The notes: generated from the letters alone by a model not told the origin. DNA of 33,592 nucleotides from AM-1111 sp046302135 (GCA_046302135.1 JBKCIQ010000079.1:1-33592), one strand, 5' to 3'; shown: positions 6,892 to 15,923, numbered from the stretch's first letter. Numbers and translations are program-made.

Positions 6892-7593
6892 TTAATCATC
6901 TCGCCTTCCTAGAAAAGACATGATGAGGTAAACAAGTGTTGCAATAGCTGCAAGTGCGCTTACAAAATACGTATAAGCAGCCCAAGTTAAAGCATCTTTA
7001 GCATTTTCATGTTCTTGGCCATATGTAATTCGCGCAGTATTAAGCCATGCTAAAGCCCTTCTACTGGCATCTACTTCAACCGGCAATGTTACAATAGAAA
7101 AAAGGGTAACAATGGACTGACACACAATATAAACCAACAAAAACATATTGCCCATTTTAGGCGCAAAATAGGCACCGAACATAAAGGCAAATACGAGCAT
7201 GTTCATTATGTAAGAACTGAATTGCACAATGGGTACCATGGCTGTCCTAAATCCTAACCACTGGTATGCACTTGCATGCTGGATCGCGTGACCACACTCA
7301 TGAGCCGCTACTGCAGCCGCAGCAACATGAGAACCAGAATAAACATCATTACTTAAGTTCACAGTTTTATCAACAGGATTGTAGTGGTCAGATAAAAAAC
7401 CTTGATGACTGACTACTTTTACGTCATAAATGCCATTATCCTTCAACATTTTTTCTGCAACCTGCTTGCCGGAAAGACCACTTGACAATGCCTCCTGACT
7501 ATACTTTTTAAATTTACCTTTTAAACGATAACTCACAGCCATACCTATGACCATGAATACAATTCCTATGAGCATTAAAAACGGATCGAACAT
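6892..7593 (-). CDS. membrane zinc metallopeptidase, YugP/Zn-peptidase-2 family
   Basis: A 233-aa membrane protein with the zincin motif HECGH at 98-102 in 'AAVAAHECGHAIQHA', matching the YugP-like family. An N-terminal helix (residues 4-22) is followed by a soluble stretch, and then by two or three more hydrophobic helices (about 118-180 and 205-228), so the active site sits near the membrane. Natural substrates are not known to me. The gene is monocistronic by position: convergent with miaE, where it ends in a clear hairpin terminator, and divergent from surE across 174 bases. That intergenic stretch holds a small CTTTGA-AAAA-TCAAAG hairpin (7723-7738) but no promoter I can defend. Confidence 0.85.
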   Translation of the reverse strand: MFDPFLMLIGIVFMVIGMAVSYRLKGKFKKYSQEALSSGLSGKQVAEKMLKDNGIYDVKVVSHQGFLSDHYNPVDKTVNLSNDVYSGSHVAAAAVAAHECGHAIQHASAYQWLGFRTAMVPIVQFSSYIMNMLVFAFMFGAYFAPKMGNMFLLVYIVCQSIVTLFSIVTLPVEVDASRRALAWLNTARITYGQEHENAKDALTWAAYTYFVSALAAIATLVYLIMSFLGRRDD

Positions 7594-7767
7594 ATGAGGG
7601 TTATTTTGTTTAAACTATTCAAATTACATTCCTATCTTAAAATTATGACAATATTGCTTCCAAATAGCGCCATTATTTCAATAGTCTTGTTCTTAACATT
7701 TTTTTGTTGATTATAAAACAAGCTTTGAAAAATCAAAGGTGATTCAAACTTTAACTTAGCTAGCGTT

Positions 7768-8547
7768 ATGAATAAACCATTGATTTTAGTTTGTAATGAT
7801 GATGGAATTACGGCACCTGGAATTACCTATTTGATTAATTTACTTAAAAGTTTTGGTGAAATTGCAGTAGTTGCTCCTGATAAACCCCAAAGTGGAATGG
7901 GACATGCAATTACCATTAATTCAACATTAAGAGTAACTCAAACAAGTTATCATGATGTGCCAATAGAATTCAGTTGTTCAGGTACTCCTGTTGACTGTGT
8001 AAAAATGGCTGTTAACAAAATTCTGACTAGAAAACCGGACCTCTGCGTTTCAGGAATTAACCACGGAAGCAACAGTAGTATAAATGTAATTTACTCCGGA
8101 ACTATGTCTGCCGCACTTGAGGGTTCTCTTGAAGGAATACCCTCAATAGGTTTTTCACTTTGTGATTACGCGCACGATGCTGATTTTTCACAGGCAAAAG
8201 ATTTCATTCAAGAAATTGTTAAGATAACCCTAAATAAAAATATAACAAGTTCTTACTGTCTTAATGTGAATATACCTAAATTAAAGCGAGAGGAAATAAA
8301 AGGTATTAAATACTGCCGCCAAGCTAAAGCAAATTGGGTTGAAGATTTTGATGAAAGAACAGATCCTTACGGCAGAAAATATTACTGGCTAACAGGTAAG
8401 TTTGTAAACTTTGAAGAAGAAAAAACTGACACTGACGAGTGGGCATTGAGAAATGGATACATATCAATTGTACCCGTTAAAACAGATCTCACTGATTTTG
8501 ATCAGCTAAAAGAATTAAAAGGTGGATTAAATGAACAAGCATCTTAA
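7768..8547 (+). CDS. surE: 5'/3'-nucleotidase SurE
   Basis: A 259-aa SurE, a metal-dependent nucleotidase that removes phosphate from nucleoside monophosphates and is linked to stationary-phase survival. Metal site: 'CNDDGITAPG' (ND at residues 10-12). Other family signatures are 'VVAPDKPQSGMGHAIT', 'SGTPVDCVKMA', 'SGINHGSN' and 'YSGTMSAALEG'. Length matches the family (about 250). Its last 17 bases overlap the small membrane-protein gene, starting an operon that runs into lpxB. The same surE-lpxB linkage is common in Bacteroidota (from memory). Confidence 0.96.
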   Translation: MNKPLILVCNDDGITAPGITYLINLLKSFGEIAVVAPDKPQSGMGHAITINSTLRVTQTSYHDVPIEFSCSGTPVDCVKMAVNKILTRKPDLCVSGINHGSNSSINVIYSGTMSAALEGSLEGIPSIGFSLCDYAHDADFSQAKDFIQEIVKITLNKNITSSYCLNVNIPKLKREEIKGIKYCRQAKANWVEDFDERTDPYGRKYYWLTGKFVNFEEEKTDTDEWALRNGYISIVPVKTDLTDFDQLKELKGGLNEQAS

Positions 8548-8836
8548 AGATTTTTTAATAGGATTTTTTATAGGCACTATAATTCCTATTTTTTCTCTTT
8601 TTGTTTATTGGCTTTTCACCTGGAAAAACGTCAGTTTCATTCCTGATTTTTTCCTTTTTATGCATAAGCATAAAAAAGTTTCTGCACACCTCGCACTTGC
8701 ATGTATTGTTAACCTTCCGGTTTTTTATATTTTCCTAAATAAGGAAAAATATAAACTCGCACAAGGCATAATATTCAGTACAATTATTTATGCATTGTAT
8801 ATTTTTTACTACAAACTTTTTATAGCAGGAGAGTGA
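8531..8836 (+). CDS. small three-helix membrane protein between surE and lpxB
   Basis: A 101-aa protein with three hydrophobic segments (about residues 8-30, 52-70 and 77-97) joined by short charged loops, so it is probably an integral inner-membrane protein. I recognise no catalytic motif. It overlaps surE by 17 bases and lpxB by 4 (GTGA), so its translation should be coupled to both. Its constant place beside lpxB suggests a link to lipid A synthesis or membrane homeostasis; that is inference. Confidence 0.8.
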   Translation: MNKHLKDFLIGFFIGTIIPIFSLFVYWLFTWKNVSFIPDFFLFMHKHKKVSAHLALACIVNLPVFYIFLNKEKYKLAQGIIFSTIIYALYIFYYKLFIAGE

Positions 8837-9957
8837 AATATTATGTTATAGCAGGAGAAGCATCAGGAGATCTTCACGCATCGAACCTCATAAAAGAACT
8901 CAAAAAAGTTGATACAGAAGCTGAGTTTCGTGCATGGGGTGGAGATCAGATTGAAAAACAAAATATTAAGGTTGTAAAACATTACCGTGAATTGGCTTTT
9001 ATGGGATATGTAGATGTACTTATGAACATAAGAACCATACTCCGAAATATGAAGTTTTGTAAAGAAGATATTGAAATGTATAAACCGGATGCTTTGATTC
9101 TTGTAGATTATCCCGGTTTCAATATGAGAATTGCCACCTGGGCCAAAAAAAAAGGTTTTAAAGTTTTTTATTACATCTCACCTACTGTTTGGGCCTGGAA
9201 GGAACATCGCGTTGAAAATATAAGAAAAGATACTGACAGATTATTCGCAATTCTCCCTTTTGAAAAACCATTTTACGCAAAACACAAAATCGATGTAGAT
9301 TATGAGGGACATCCATTATTAGATGCTTTTGAAAACAATAAAAATTCATACGGCAGTAAAGAAGAATTTATATCAGAAAATAAACTTGACAGTAGGCCGA
9401 TTATTGCTGTTTTACCCGGAAGCCGAAAAGGGGAAATAAAATATATGTTACCAGAATTCGTAAAAGTCTCAAGACATTTTCCTGAATTTCAATTTATAAT
9501 TGCCGGTGCTCCTTCATTAGAAGAAAACTTATATTACCATTATATGCCGGGCAAAGAAATGAAAATATTGTTCGGAAAAACATATCAATTACTTAACTTT
9601 TCACATACAGGAATTATTACATCAGGTACGGCAACACTTGAAACTGCATTGTTTAATGTTCCGCAGGTTGTGTGTTATAAAGGTAACCCAATTTCATTTG
9701 CAATCGTAAAAAGTTTAGTAATGAAAAATCTTAAATATATTTCATTGGTAAATTTAATAATGGACCAACCTATACTCAAGGAATTAATTCAAGATGAAAT
9801 GAACGAAGTAAATATTGTAAAACATCTTAAATCTATTACAAACCCCGGTGAACAAAGGTTTAAAATATTAAAAGGCTATCAAGAAACACGTGAAATACTT
9901 GGTGGTTGTGGGGCATCAGAACGAATTGCAAAAAAAATTTTAAAATATTTATCTTGA
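8833..9957 (+). CDS. lpxB: lipid-A-disaccharide synthase
   Basis: A 374-aa GT19 enzyme that joins UDP-2,3-diacylglucosamine to lipid X to make the lipid A disaccharide, at the inner face of the inner membrane. Signatures: 'YYVIAGEASGDLHASNLI' at the N terminus, 'WGGDQI', 'LVDYPGFNMRIA', 'YYISPTVWAWKEHRV', 'YEGHPLLD', 'VLPGSRKGEI' and 'TSGTATLETALFN'. It starts with GTG at 8833 in a 4-base overlap with the preceding stop. The full set of motifs and normal length (about 370-380) make the call secure. SpoIID-domain gene follows after 2 bases. Confidence 0.97.
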   Translation: MKYYVIAGEASGDLHASNLIKELKKVDTEAEFRAWGGDQIEKQNIKVVKHYRELAFMGYVDVLMNIRTILRNMKFCKEDIEMYKPDALILVDYPGFNMRIATWAKKKGFKVFYYISPTVWAWKEHRVENIRKDTDRLFAILPFEKPFYAKHKIDVDYEGHPLLDAFENNKNSYGSKEEFISENKLDSRPIIAVLPGSRKGEIKYMLPEFVKVSRHFPEFQFIIAGAPSLEENLYYHYMPGKEMKILFGKTYQLLNFSHTGIITSGTATLETALFNVPQVVCYKGNPISFAIVKSLVMKNLKYISLVNLIMDQPILKELIQDEMNEVNIVKHLKSITNPGEQRFKILKGYQETREILGGCGASERIAKKILKYLS

Positions 9958-9959
9958 TA

Positions 9960-11132
9960 ATGAAGATTAAAAGTAATTTTTTTTTACTTCTGATAACCAG
10001 TCTTATTCCTATTTTACATAAAAGTGAAAAAATTAAAATTAGAATTCTTTCACAACAAAAATTAACTGAGTGCATATTTAAATCAGAAATAGGCACTTAC
10101 AGGATTTTAGGTGGTCTGAGAGATTCATTTTACATAAATGAAGGAACACAATTAAAAATTTTTAAAATCAATGACTCTCTTGAATTGTTCCTCGAAGAAA
10201 AATCAATTGGTAAATTCACTTGGATTCGACTTTATGCAGATAAGAATGAAAATTCATTTTCCATTAAACCGATAAAACCAGATAAAAAGAAAAGATTTTA
10301 TGAAGATCATTTAATAATTGGAATAGACAAAACAAATGACTGCCTAAGACTAATCAATTGGGTTGAAGTGGATAAATATATTGGAGGGGTTGTGGAAGCT
10401 GAATCCGGAAGAAAGAGTCACCCTGAGTTTTATAAAGTACAAACTATTCTAGCAAGAACATACGCGCTAAGCATTACCGGTAGACACATTGCTGAAGGCC
10501 ATGATCTTTGCGATAATGTACATTGCCAGGCTTTCTATGGAAAAACACTTGAGAGAGATATACTGTTTAGTGTGACTAACACAAACAATATAGTTGTTGT
10601 AGATAAAGATTTTAATTTAATAAATGCTGTATTCCATAGCAATAGCGGCGGACAAACAGTAAATTCAGAGGACCTTTGGGGCAGTCAAACAACTTATCTC
10701 AGATCTGTCTTGGACACATTTAGTTTAAATATGCCAAATTATCAATGGACAAGAAAAATGCCATTTGAAGATTGGCTAGAATATTTAAATATTAAGCACA
10801 AAATAATTACATCAGATAGTATAATAAAAATTGCGGCATCAAATTTCAAACAGCAAAAAAGATTAACAAATATGGATATATGCGGAAAAAAAATACCACT
10901 TAAAACCATTAGAAGTGATTTAAATCTTAAAAGCACTTACTTTGATTTGGCTTTAGTAAACGATACAATCATCTTTTCAGGGAAAGGATATGGACACGGA
11001 ATTGGAATGTGCCAGGAAGGTGCAATGAAAATGGCAAAACTTGGATACGATTATGAAACAATAATTAAATTTTATTACAAAGGTATACAGCTTATAAATA
11101 GACAGCAACTTGCATTTTTCAGGGAAAATTAA
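9960..11132 (+). CDS. SpoIID/LytB-domain protein, likely peptidoglycan-acting
   Basis: A 390-aa secreted protein. The ATG at 9960, 2 bases after the lpxB stop, is preferred over an earlier in-frame codon inside lpxB because it opens a good signal peptide (charged 'MKIKS' then a hydrophobic run to about residue 19). SpoIID signatures: 'YIGGVVEAESGRKSHPEFYK' with the key acidic residue, 'TILARTYALSI', 'VFHSNSGGQTV' and the C-terminal 'GYGHGIGMCQEGAMKMA'. SpoIID proteins are lytic transglycosylases that cut glycan strands lacking stem peptides. A cell-wall role fits its place after lpxB. Substrate preference here is unknown. Confidence 0.88.
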   Translation: MKIKSNFFLLLITSLIPILHKSEKIKIRILSQQKLTECIFKSEIGTYRILGGLRDSFYINEGTQLKIFKINDSLELFLEEKSIGKFTWIRLYADKNENSFSIKPIKPDKKKRFYEDHLIIGIDKTNDCLRLINWVEVDKYIGGVVEAESGRKSHPEFYKVQTILARTYALSITGRHIAEGHDLCDNVHCQAFYGKTLERDILFSVTNTNNIVVVDKDFNLINAVFHSNSGGQTVNSEDLWGSQTTYLRSVLDTFSLNMPNYQWTRKMPFEDWLEYLNIKHKIITSDSIIKIAASNFKQQKRLTNMDICGKKIPLKTIRSDLNLKSTYFDLALVNDTIIFSGKGYGHGIGMCQEGAMKMAKLGYDYETIIKFYYKGIQLINRQQLAFFREN

Positions 11133-11273
11133 GCTATAACTTATTAAATCTTGACACTTTTTATGGCTGAATAAATCCAATCATAAAAACTGATTATAAT
11201 CATGTTTTTAATTGAATTTCATCATTTTTTCTAAAATAGAAATGCAGAAATTTTGTCTGTTTGAATATTCAAA

Positions 11274-12542
11274 ATGGCTAATTTAGTAAATGAAAAATCA
11301 ATTCAAATGGATTCTATAGAAGGTAGAGAAGCACTGTTTGAGTATGCAAATGAAGGAATTTTAGTATCGAACAGCAATGGGGAAATAATCAGAGTAAATA
11401 CATCGGCAGAAAAGATGTTTGGATATGAAAGAGATGAGCTTCTTCATAAAAAAATCGAGGTATTAATCCCACAACGTTTTAAAAACAATCACCTTACCTA
11501 CCGAGAGAATTTTCATCAAAATCCCAAGGCAAGATCCATGGGAATTGGAAGAGATCTTTATGGAAAAAGAAAAGATGGAAGTGAATTTCCCGTGGAAATA
11601 AGCTTAAGTCCGTTTACAGCAAAAGATAGAAATTATGTAATTGCTTTTATCATAGATATTTCTATTCGTAAAAAAAATGAAGAATCAATAAATAATCAGA
11701 AAGAAGAGTTAGAAAAACTTACAAAAAAACTTCAAGAAACAAATTTTGAACTCGAACTCAGAGTAAAGGATAGAACCCTCATTTTACAAGAAGCCTTAAA
11801 CGAACTTGAAAGAAATAGAGAAGAACTGAAAAATAGCTTGGAAAAGGAAAAGGAGTTGAACGAATTGAAATCAAGATTTGTGTCAATGGCTTCTCATGAA
11901 TTCAGAACTCCTTTAGCTACCATCCTTTCATCACTATCACTTGCTACCAAATATGCTGAGCAAGGCGAAAAAGAAAAACATACTAAGCATATAGAAAGAA
12001 TCAAAACATCAATAACTCATATGACAGACTTAATGAATGATGTCTTATCGATTAGTAAACTTGAAGAAGGGAAAATTAATTTGAATAATGAAATGTTTTC
12101 ATTTCCTGATTTTAGTAGGAATGTAATAAACGAATTGAAATTTTTATGTAAAAAAAATCAGGAGTTAATTTATAAACATAACGGATCCACTAATATTAAA
12201 CTAGATTCAAAAATAATTAAGAATATTTATTTTAACCTTATTAGTAACGCCATAAAGTTCTCTCCGGAAAATAAAAACATATTGATTAATACCAATGTAA
12301 ATAATAATGAAATAATAATTGAAATAATTGATGAAGGTATAGGAATTTCTGAAGATGATAAAAAACATTTATTCGAAAGATTTTTCAGAGGTCAAAACGC
12401 CACAAACATTCAAGGTACAGGTCTTGGCTTGAACATTGTAGTTAAATATGTAGAGTTGATGGGTGGTAAAATAACTTTTGAATCCGAACTTGAAAAAGGA
12501 AGCAGTTTTAAAATAAATATTCCAAATTCTTCAACAAACTAA
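11274..12542 (+). CDS. PAS-domain sensor histidine kinase
   Basis: A 422-aa hybrid-free sensor kinase without membrane segments, so probably cytoplasmic. A PAS domain covers about residues 18-130 ('ILVSNSNGEIIRVNTSAEKMFGY', 'GKRKDGSEFPVEI'), then a long coiled coil (about 135-200). The HisKA motif 'FVSMASHEFRTPL' has the phospho-acceptor H208. The ATPase domain has the N box 'NLISNAIKFSP', G1 'DEGIGIS', F box 'LFERFFRG' and G2 'GTGLGLNIV'. It is 39 bases upstream of a response regulator with a CRP-type output, its likely partner. The PAS type resembles FixL-like sensor PAS domains in general form, but no heme His can be assigned with confidence. Confidence 0.93.
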   Translation: MANLVNEKSIQMDSIEGREALFEYANEGILVSNSNGEIIRVNTSAEKMFGYERDELLHKKIEVLIPQRFKNNHLTYRENFHQNPKARSMGIGRDLYGKRKDGSEFPVEISLSPFTAKDRNYVIAFIIDISIRKKNEESINNQKEELEKLTKKLQETNFELELRVKDRTLILQEALNELERNREELKNSLEKEKELNELKSRFVSMASHEFRTPLATILSSLSLATKYAEQGEKEKHTKHIERIKTSITHMTDLMNDVLSISKLEEGKINLNNEMFSFPDFSRNVINELKFLCKKNQELIYKHNGSTNIKLDSKIIKNIYFNLISNAIKFSPENKNILINTNVNNNEIIIEIIDEGIGISEDDKKHLFERFFRGQNATNIQGTGLGLNIVVKYVELMGGKITFESELEKGSSFKINIPNSSTN

Positions 12543-12581
12543 AAAAATTAAATAAACAATAAATAAAATATACATTCTAAA

Positions 12582-13643
12582 ATGTCAAAAAAAGTATTAC
12601 TAATAGAAGACAATCCTGAGATGCGTGAAAACACCTCTGAAATTCTTGAACTTGCAGGCTACGAAGTTTTTTCCGCAATTAATGGTAAAGAAGGCGTTGA
12701 AATTGCTAATAAAGTAAAACCGGATTTGATAGTTTGTGATATCATGATGCCTCTGTTAGACGGATACGGAGTCTTACACCTGTTAAGTAAAAACGAAGAA
12801 ACTGGAGGTATTCCATTCATTTACCTAACAGCAAAATCAGAAAGAAGTGACTTTAGGAAAGGAATGGATATGGGTGCCGATGATTATATCACCAAACCTT
12901 TTGACGAGATTGAGTTATTGAATGCAGTTGAAAGAAGATTAAAAAAATCGGAAATGATTAGCAGAAAATATACTAGAGATCTTGAAGGTTTAAATGAATT
13001 TATGGCAAGTGTAAAAAACTTTGAAGACCTAAGAAATTCTATTGATTCAAGAGATGTACGTAACTACAAAAAGAAAGATAATATCTATTCAGAAGGGAGT
13101 CATCCTAAGGGAATTTATTTTGTTGTTAAAGGAAAAGTAAAAACATTTAAAACAAATGAATTAGGTAAAGAATTTATTACCGGGCTGTATAAAGAAGGAG
13201 ATTTTTTCGGTTACCTAGCATTGCTGGAGGAAAAAGAATACACAGATTCTGCGGCCGCGCTGGAAGATTGCGAGGTATGTATAGTGCCGAAGGATGAATT
13301 TTATTCACTGGTTTACAAAAATGCCGAAGTAAGTCGTAAGTTCATTAAGCTTCTTTCAAATGACCTTCATGATAAAGAAGAGCAACTACTTAAAATTGCT
13401 TATAACTCCGTAAGAAAACGCGTGGCAGAAGCGCTTGTAAAGCTATATACTCGATATAAAAAAGATGGGGATACTAAATTTTCAATTACAATATCAAGAG
13501 AAGATCTAGCCAATTTGGCCGGTACTGCCACAGAAACTACTATCAGAACATTAAGTGATTTTAAGGATGAAGGATCAGTTGAAATACAAGGTGGAACCAT
13601 CTCAATTTCTGATTTACCAAAATTAGAACACATGAGAAATTGA
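12582..13643 (+). CDS. response regulator fused to CRP/FNR-type DNA-binding module
   Basis: A 353-aa regulator. Receiver domain (1-125): acidic pair 'IEDN', phospho-acceptor D53 in 'VCDIMMP', T/A switch region 'YLTAKS', and K105 in 'TKPFD'. A cyclic-nucleotide-binding-like beta barrel follows (about 150-260, 'GIYFVVKGKVKTF', 'GDFFGYLALLE'), then a CRP-type helix-turn-helix ('REDLANLAGTATETTIRTLSDF', about residues 307-328). The phosphate signal of the receiver is thus joined to a CRP/FNR effector fold; the beta barrel may or may not bind a ligand. The upstream kinase is the probable phosphodonor. Target genes are not evident from the window. Confidence 0.93.
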   Translation: MSKKVLLIEDNPEMRENTSEILELAGYEVFSAINGKEGVEIANKVKPDLIVCDIMMPLLDGYGVLHLLSKNEETGGIPFIYLTAKSERSDFRKGMDMGADDYITKPFDEIELLNAVERRLKKSEMISRKYTRDLEGLNEFMASVKNFEDLRNSIDSRDVRNYKKKDNIYSEGSHPKGIYFVVKGKVKTFKTNELGKEFITGLYKEGDFFGYLALLEEKEYTDSAAALEDCEVCIVPKDEFYSLVYKNAEVSRKFIKLLSNDLHDKEEQLLKIAYNSVRKRVAEALVKLYTRYKKDGDTKFSITISREDLANLAGTATETTIRTLSDFKDEGSVEIQGGTISISDLPKLEHMRN

Positions 13644-13654
13644 TTTATTGGTAA

Positions 13655-15181
13655 TTACCACTTTTCACAATCACACAAGATATTTCTTTCTGGCACTGAA
13701 ATTTTGTACTCAGGCTGAGTTACTTCTTTCATGAAAAGGATTTTAAGAGTTGAAATTCTTTTTTCAGGATGCTCAGAATTCCATTTGTTTTTAAGATACC
13801 TACATAATTCTTTTTTTACGTTGTCAGGTTGATAAGCCCAAATTTCTCCAAATTTTCTCCACCTATCATCCTCATATAATCCGATGATATCGGCCGGCTT
13901 ATTGTAATCAACATATTTTCCATTTCTGTTTAAGTCGATAAATTTTAAAGAATTTTCTTCAAGACTCTTACTTTCAAGCTGTGCTTCATAAATATACCAT
14001 CCGTCATCTTTAAGTACAGATGGAGCAAACATACCCCAGTCTTGGTCAAAACGAAAAGTATAGGCAAACCAATGAAACCGCTCACTTACTTTAACAGGAA
14101 ATTGATTGGTATTACCTACACACCAAAGTAAATTGAAACATATAACGAAAAACAAAAAACCATGTTTTAAAAGCTTTATTTGATAATTAAAAAAATCATT
14201 AAGTTTTCCTGTTCTATTTGATTCTGTAAAATTTGAATAATTTGTAAAATTTGAGATTTTTTTAAAAAACTGATAAAAAAAAGATTTTATATATCTGAAT
14301 TTATGATCAATATAATCCATAATCCTACCGGGGAATAAGCCTAGTAAAGAAATCAGACCGATCAAATAAAATAACCCAACATAAAGAGTTAATGATATTG
14401 AGAGGTGTAACACACCTATTATTAAAATAAAAACAAATCTGAACCATGAGTTCTTGATTGGTATAAACAAAAGGAAAGGTGCGAGCAATTCTATGTAAAA
14501 AGTTGAAAGGGTCAATAACTTTAAAAAACGTGGGAAATTAAGCAACCATTTTCCTAAAGGCCATGCCATTTGATCTATATTCAACGCGTAATATAGTGCA
14601 GTACCTTCTCCCCTCCATTCTGACGATGTTTTTAAAAGTGCGGAAAAAAAATAAACACTAAAAAGTAAAAATAAATATCCTATAACGGCAATTCCAAAAT
14701 ATGATCTTTCTGAGCTTTGATTAGTAATGCTATCAATTGAGTACTTTCTTCCCCAAGGTAAAAAAATTCCCCAAAAGAGTATCAGCCTTAACAATTCATC
14801 GCCACCTTGTAAAATAAGTGGATTTCTATTATGAATTGAAATTAAAAATATCCAGCACAAAAAAGTAACCAATCTTGTCTTATATCCAAAAAATAATGCA
14901 AGTGCAAATAAAAAATTGATTATAAAAAGTACAGCTATTAATTTCCAACCTGTACTCATTACATAAACAGAAAAATAGCTGGGACTCCAGTTACTTTTAT
15001 ACAAAACTGATAATGGAAGTACTCCCTCATCCGTATAAAATGCAACCAAAGACCGTGAACGGATTATCAAATCGACAATTATTATTAGCGCAATACCCAT
15101 CCTCATAAGACCCAATGCTCTAAGGTCTAGAGAAAAAAATTTTCGAGTATAATTAAAAAATGAAGTAATTGCGGTTGTCAA
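13655..15181 (-). CDS. HTTM-domain membrane protein (vitamin K-dependent gamma-carboxylase-like)
   Basis: A 508-aa protein with an HTTM domain of several transmembrane helices in the first ~310 residues. Family elements are 'SLDLRALGLMRMGIALIIIVDL', 'RNPLILQGGDELLRLILFWG' and 'SEWRGEGTALYYAL', followed by a C-terminal soluble part including 'FRFDQDWGMFAPSV' and 'DDGWYIYEAQL', a region shared by bacterial HTTM proteins. The bacterial function is not known to me; the animal relative carboxylates Glu, but most bacterial forms probably do something else. It is the last gene of a minus operon, 33 bases after ubiX. A 12-base palindrome covers its stop and is too short to call a terminator. Confidence 0.82.
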   Translation of the reverse strand: MTTAITSFFNYTRKFFSLDLRALGLMRMGIALIIIVDLIIRSRSLVAFYTDEGVLPLSVLYKSNWSPSYFSVYVMSTGWKLIAVLFIINFLFALALFFGYKTRLVTFLCWIFLISIHNRNPLILQGGDELLRLILFWGIFLPWGRKYSIDSITNQSSERSYFGIAVIGYLFLLFSVYFFSALLKTSSEWRGEGTALYYALNIDQMAWPLGKWLLNFPRFLKLLTLSTFYIELLAPFLLFIPIKNSWFRFVFILIIGVLHLSISLTLYVGLFYLIGLISLLGLFPGRIMDYIDHKFRYIKSFFYQFFKKISNFTNYSNFTESNRTGKLNDFFNYQIKLLKHGFLFFVICFNLLWCVGNTNQFPVKVSERFHWFAYTFRFDQDWGMFAPSVLKDDGWYIYEAQLESKSLEENSLKFIDLNRNGKYVDYNKPADIIGLYEDDRWRKFGEIWAYQPDNVKKELCRYLKNKWNSEHPEKRISTLKILFMKEVTQPEYKISVPERNILCDCEKW

Positions 15182-15214
15182 GTTTGTAAACTTAAAAAGT
15201 CCATTAAATTATTA

Positions 15215-15778
15215 TCACTCATTTTTTCCCCATCTGTAAGAAGAAATTTCAAATCCTGCCAAATCCAAAAGTCGGTCAACTACGGTTGAGGCAAGTTCTT
15301 CTATGTTGTTTGGATTGCTGTAAAATGAAGGACTTGCGGGACATAAAATGCCCCCTGCTTCCGTAACCAATTTCATATTATTAATGTGAATAAGACTCAG
15401 CGGCATATCTCTCGTAACGCAAATCAATTTTTTTCTTTCTTTCAACATTACATCAGCGGCACGCGTTGTAAGGTCATTAGAAACTCCCGAAGCAATTCTT
15501 GCCAAAGTTCCCATGCTACAAGGACAAATTATCAATCCATCGTACTTAGCACTACCGCTAGCAAACGGAGCATTGAAATCAGATTTTTCAAAAACTTTGA
15601 AAGGAATATTTTCATAATCCTTATTTCCCAATTCATGTTGCCATACCTGTTTTGCGTTATCACTCATAACAACACCAACCTCAGAAAACTGGTTATTTAT
15701 CTTAACTAATTTTTTAAAAAGCAATGAAGCATAAATGCTCCCACTTGCACCTGTAACTGCAATTGCAAATTTTTTCAT
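15215..15778 (-). CDS. ubiX: flavin prenyltransferase UbiX
   Basis: A 187-aa UbiX, which attaches dimethylallyl to reduced FMN to make prenylated FMN, the cofactor of UbiD decarboxylases. Signatures: 'AVTGASGSIYASLLFKKL' (FMN phosphate site), 'FASGSAKYDGLIICPCSMGTLA', 'ASGVSNDLTTRAADVMLKE', 'TRDMPLSLIH' and 'ITEAGG'-type 'VTEAGGILCPASPSFY'. The native operon ran PorT-like gene, ubiX, HTTM gene, with about 36 bases between the native PorT-like stop and this ATG. The insertion sequence now lies 86 bases upstream and probably cuts it off from the earlier promoter. No ubiD is in the window. Confidence 0.96.
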   Translation of the reverse strand: MKKFAIAVTGASGSIYASLLFKKLVKINNQFSEVGVVMSDNAKQVWQHELGNKDYENIPFKVFEKSDFNAPFASGSAKYDGLIICPCSMGTLARIASGVSNDLTTRAADVMLKERKKLICVTRDMPLSLIHINNMKLVTEAGGILCPASPSFYSNPNNIEELASTVVDRLLDLAGFEISSYRWGKNE

Positions 15779-15814
15779 AATTTTTTTCTTAATAAACTAA
15801 ACATAAAACTTATC

Positions 15815-15864
15815 CTAATTTTTTTTACCGTCAACTTTAGTTGGTTTGATTATATATCTGAAAT
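15815..15864 (-). pseudogene. displaced native 3' end of the PorT-like gene
   Basis: Reading the minus strand from the left target duplication (15864), the PorT-like frame continues from '..FR' as 'YIIKPTKVDGKKN' to TAG at 15815-15817. Removing the element and one 9-bp repeat joins this tail exactly in frame to the gene at 17270-17888. This is the original end of that gene, now cut off by the insertion. Confidence 0.85.
15856..15864 (+). repeat. 9-bp target site duplication, left copy
   Basis: ATCTGAAAT directly before the left inverted repeat; an identical copy follows the right inverted repeat at 17261-17269. Nine bases is a duplication length known for several IS4-family groups. Confidence 0.9.
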
Positions 15865-15887
15865 CACTACTGTCCGATATAATATTT

Positions 15888-15923
15888 AAAAGCGGGATTT
15901 CTTTTTAGGGATTTCCCGCTTTT
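15888..15923. terminator. stem-loop upstream of the transposase, bidirectional terminator-like
   Basis: Arms AAAAGCGGGA (15888-15897) and TCCCGCTTTT (15914-15923) are perfectly complementary (10 bp) around a 16-base loop. Each direction ends in TTTT after GC-rich pairs, so it can stop transcripts from either side. In the element it probably blocks outside transcripts entering the transposase gene; on the minus strand it would also stop PorT-like transcripts before ubiX. Confidence 0.7.

Noticed and set aside
7723..7738. CTTTGA-AAAA-TCAAAG hairpin upstream of surE
   Set aside because: A six-base stem in A/T-rich DNA is easily expected by chance; no promoter or regulator is linked to it.
11133..11273. 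Possible tRNA or small RNA in the gap before the histidine kinase
   Set aside because: The 141-base sequence is very A/T-rich with no cloverleaf, TTC loop or CCA end; no RNA gene can be supported.
13649..13660. 12-base palindrome TGGTAATTACCA covering the HTTM stop region
   Set aside because: Too short, AT-rich in the middle and without a T run; it cannot be defended as a terminator between the convergent genes.
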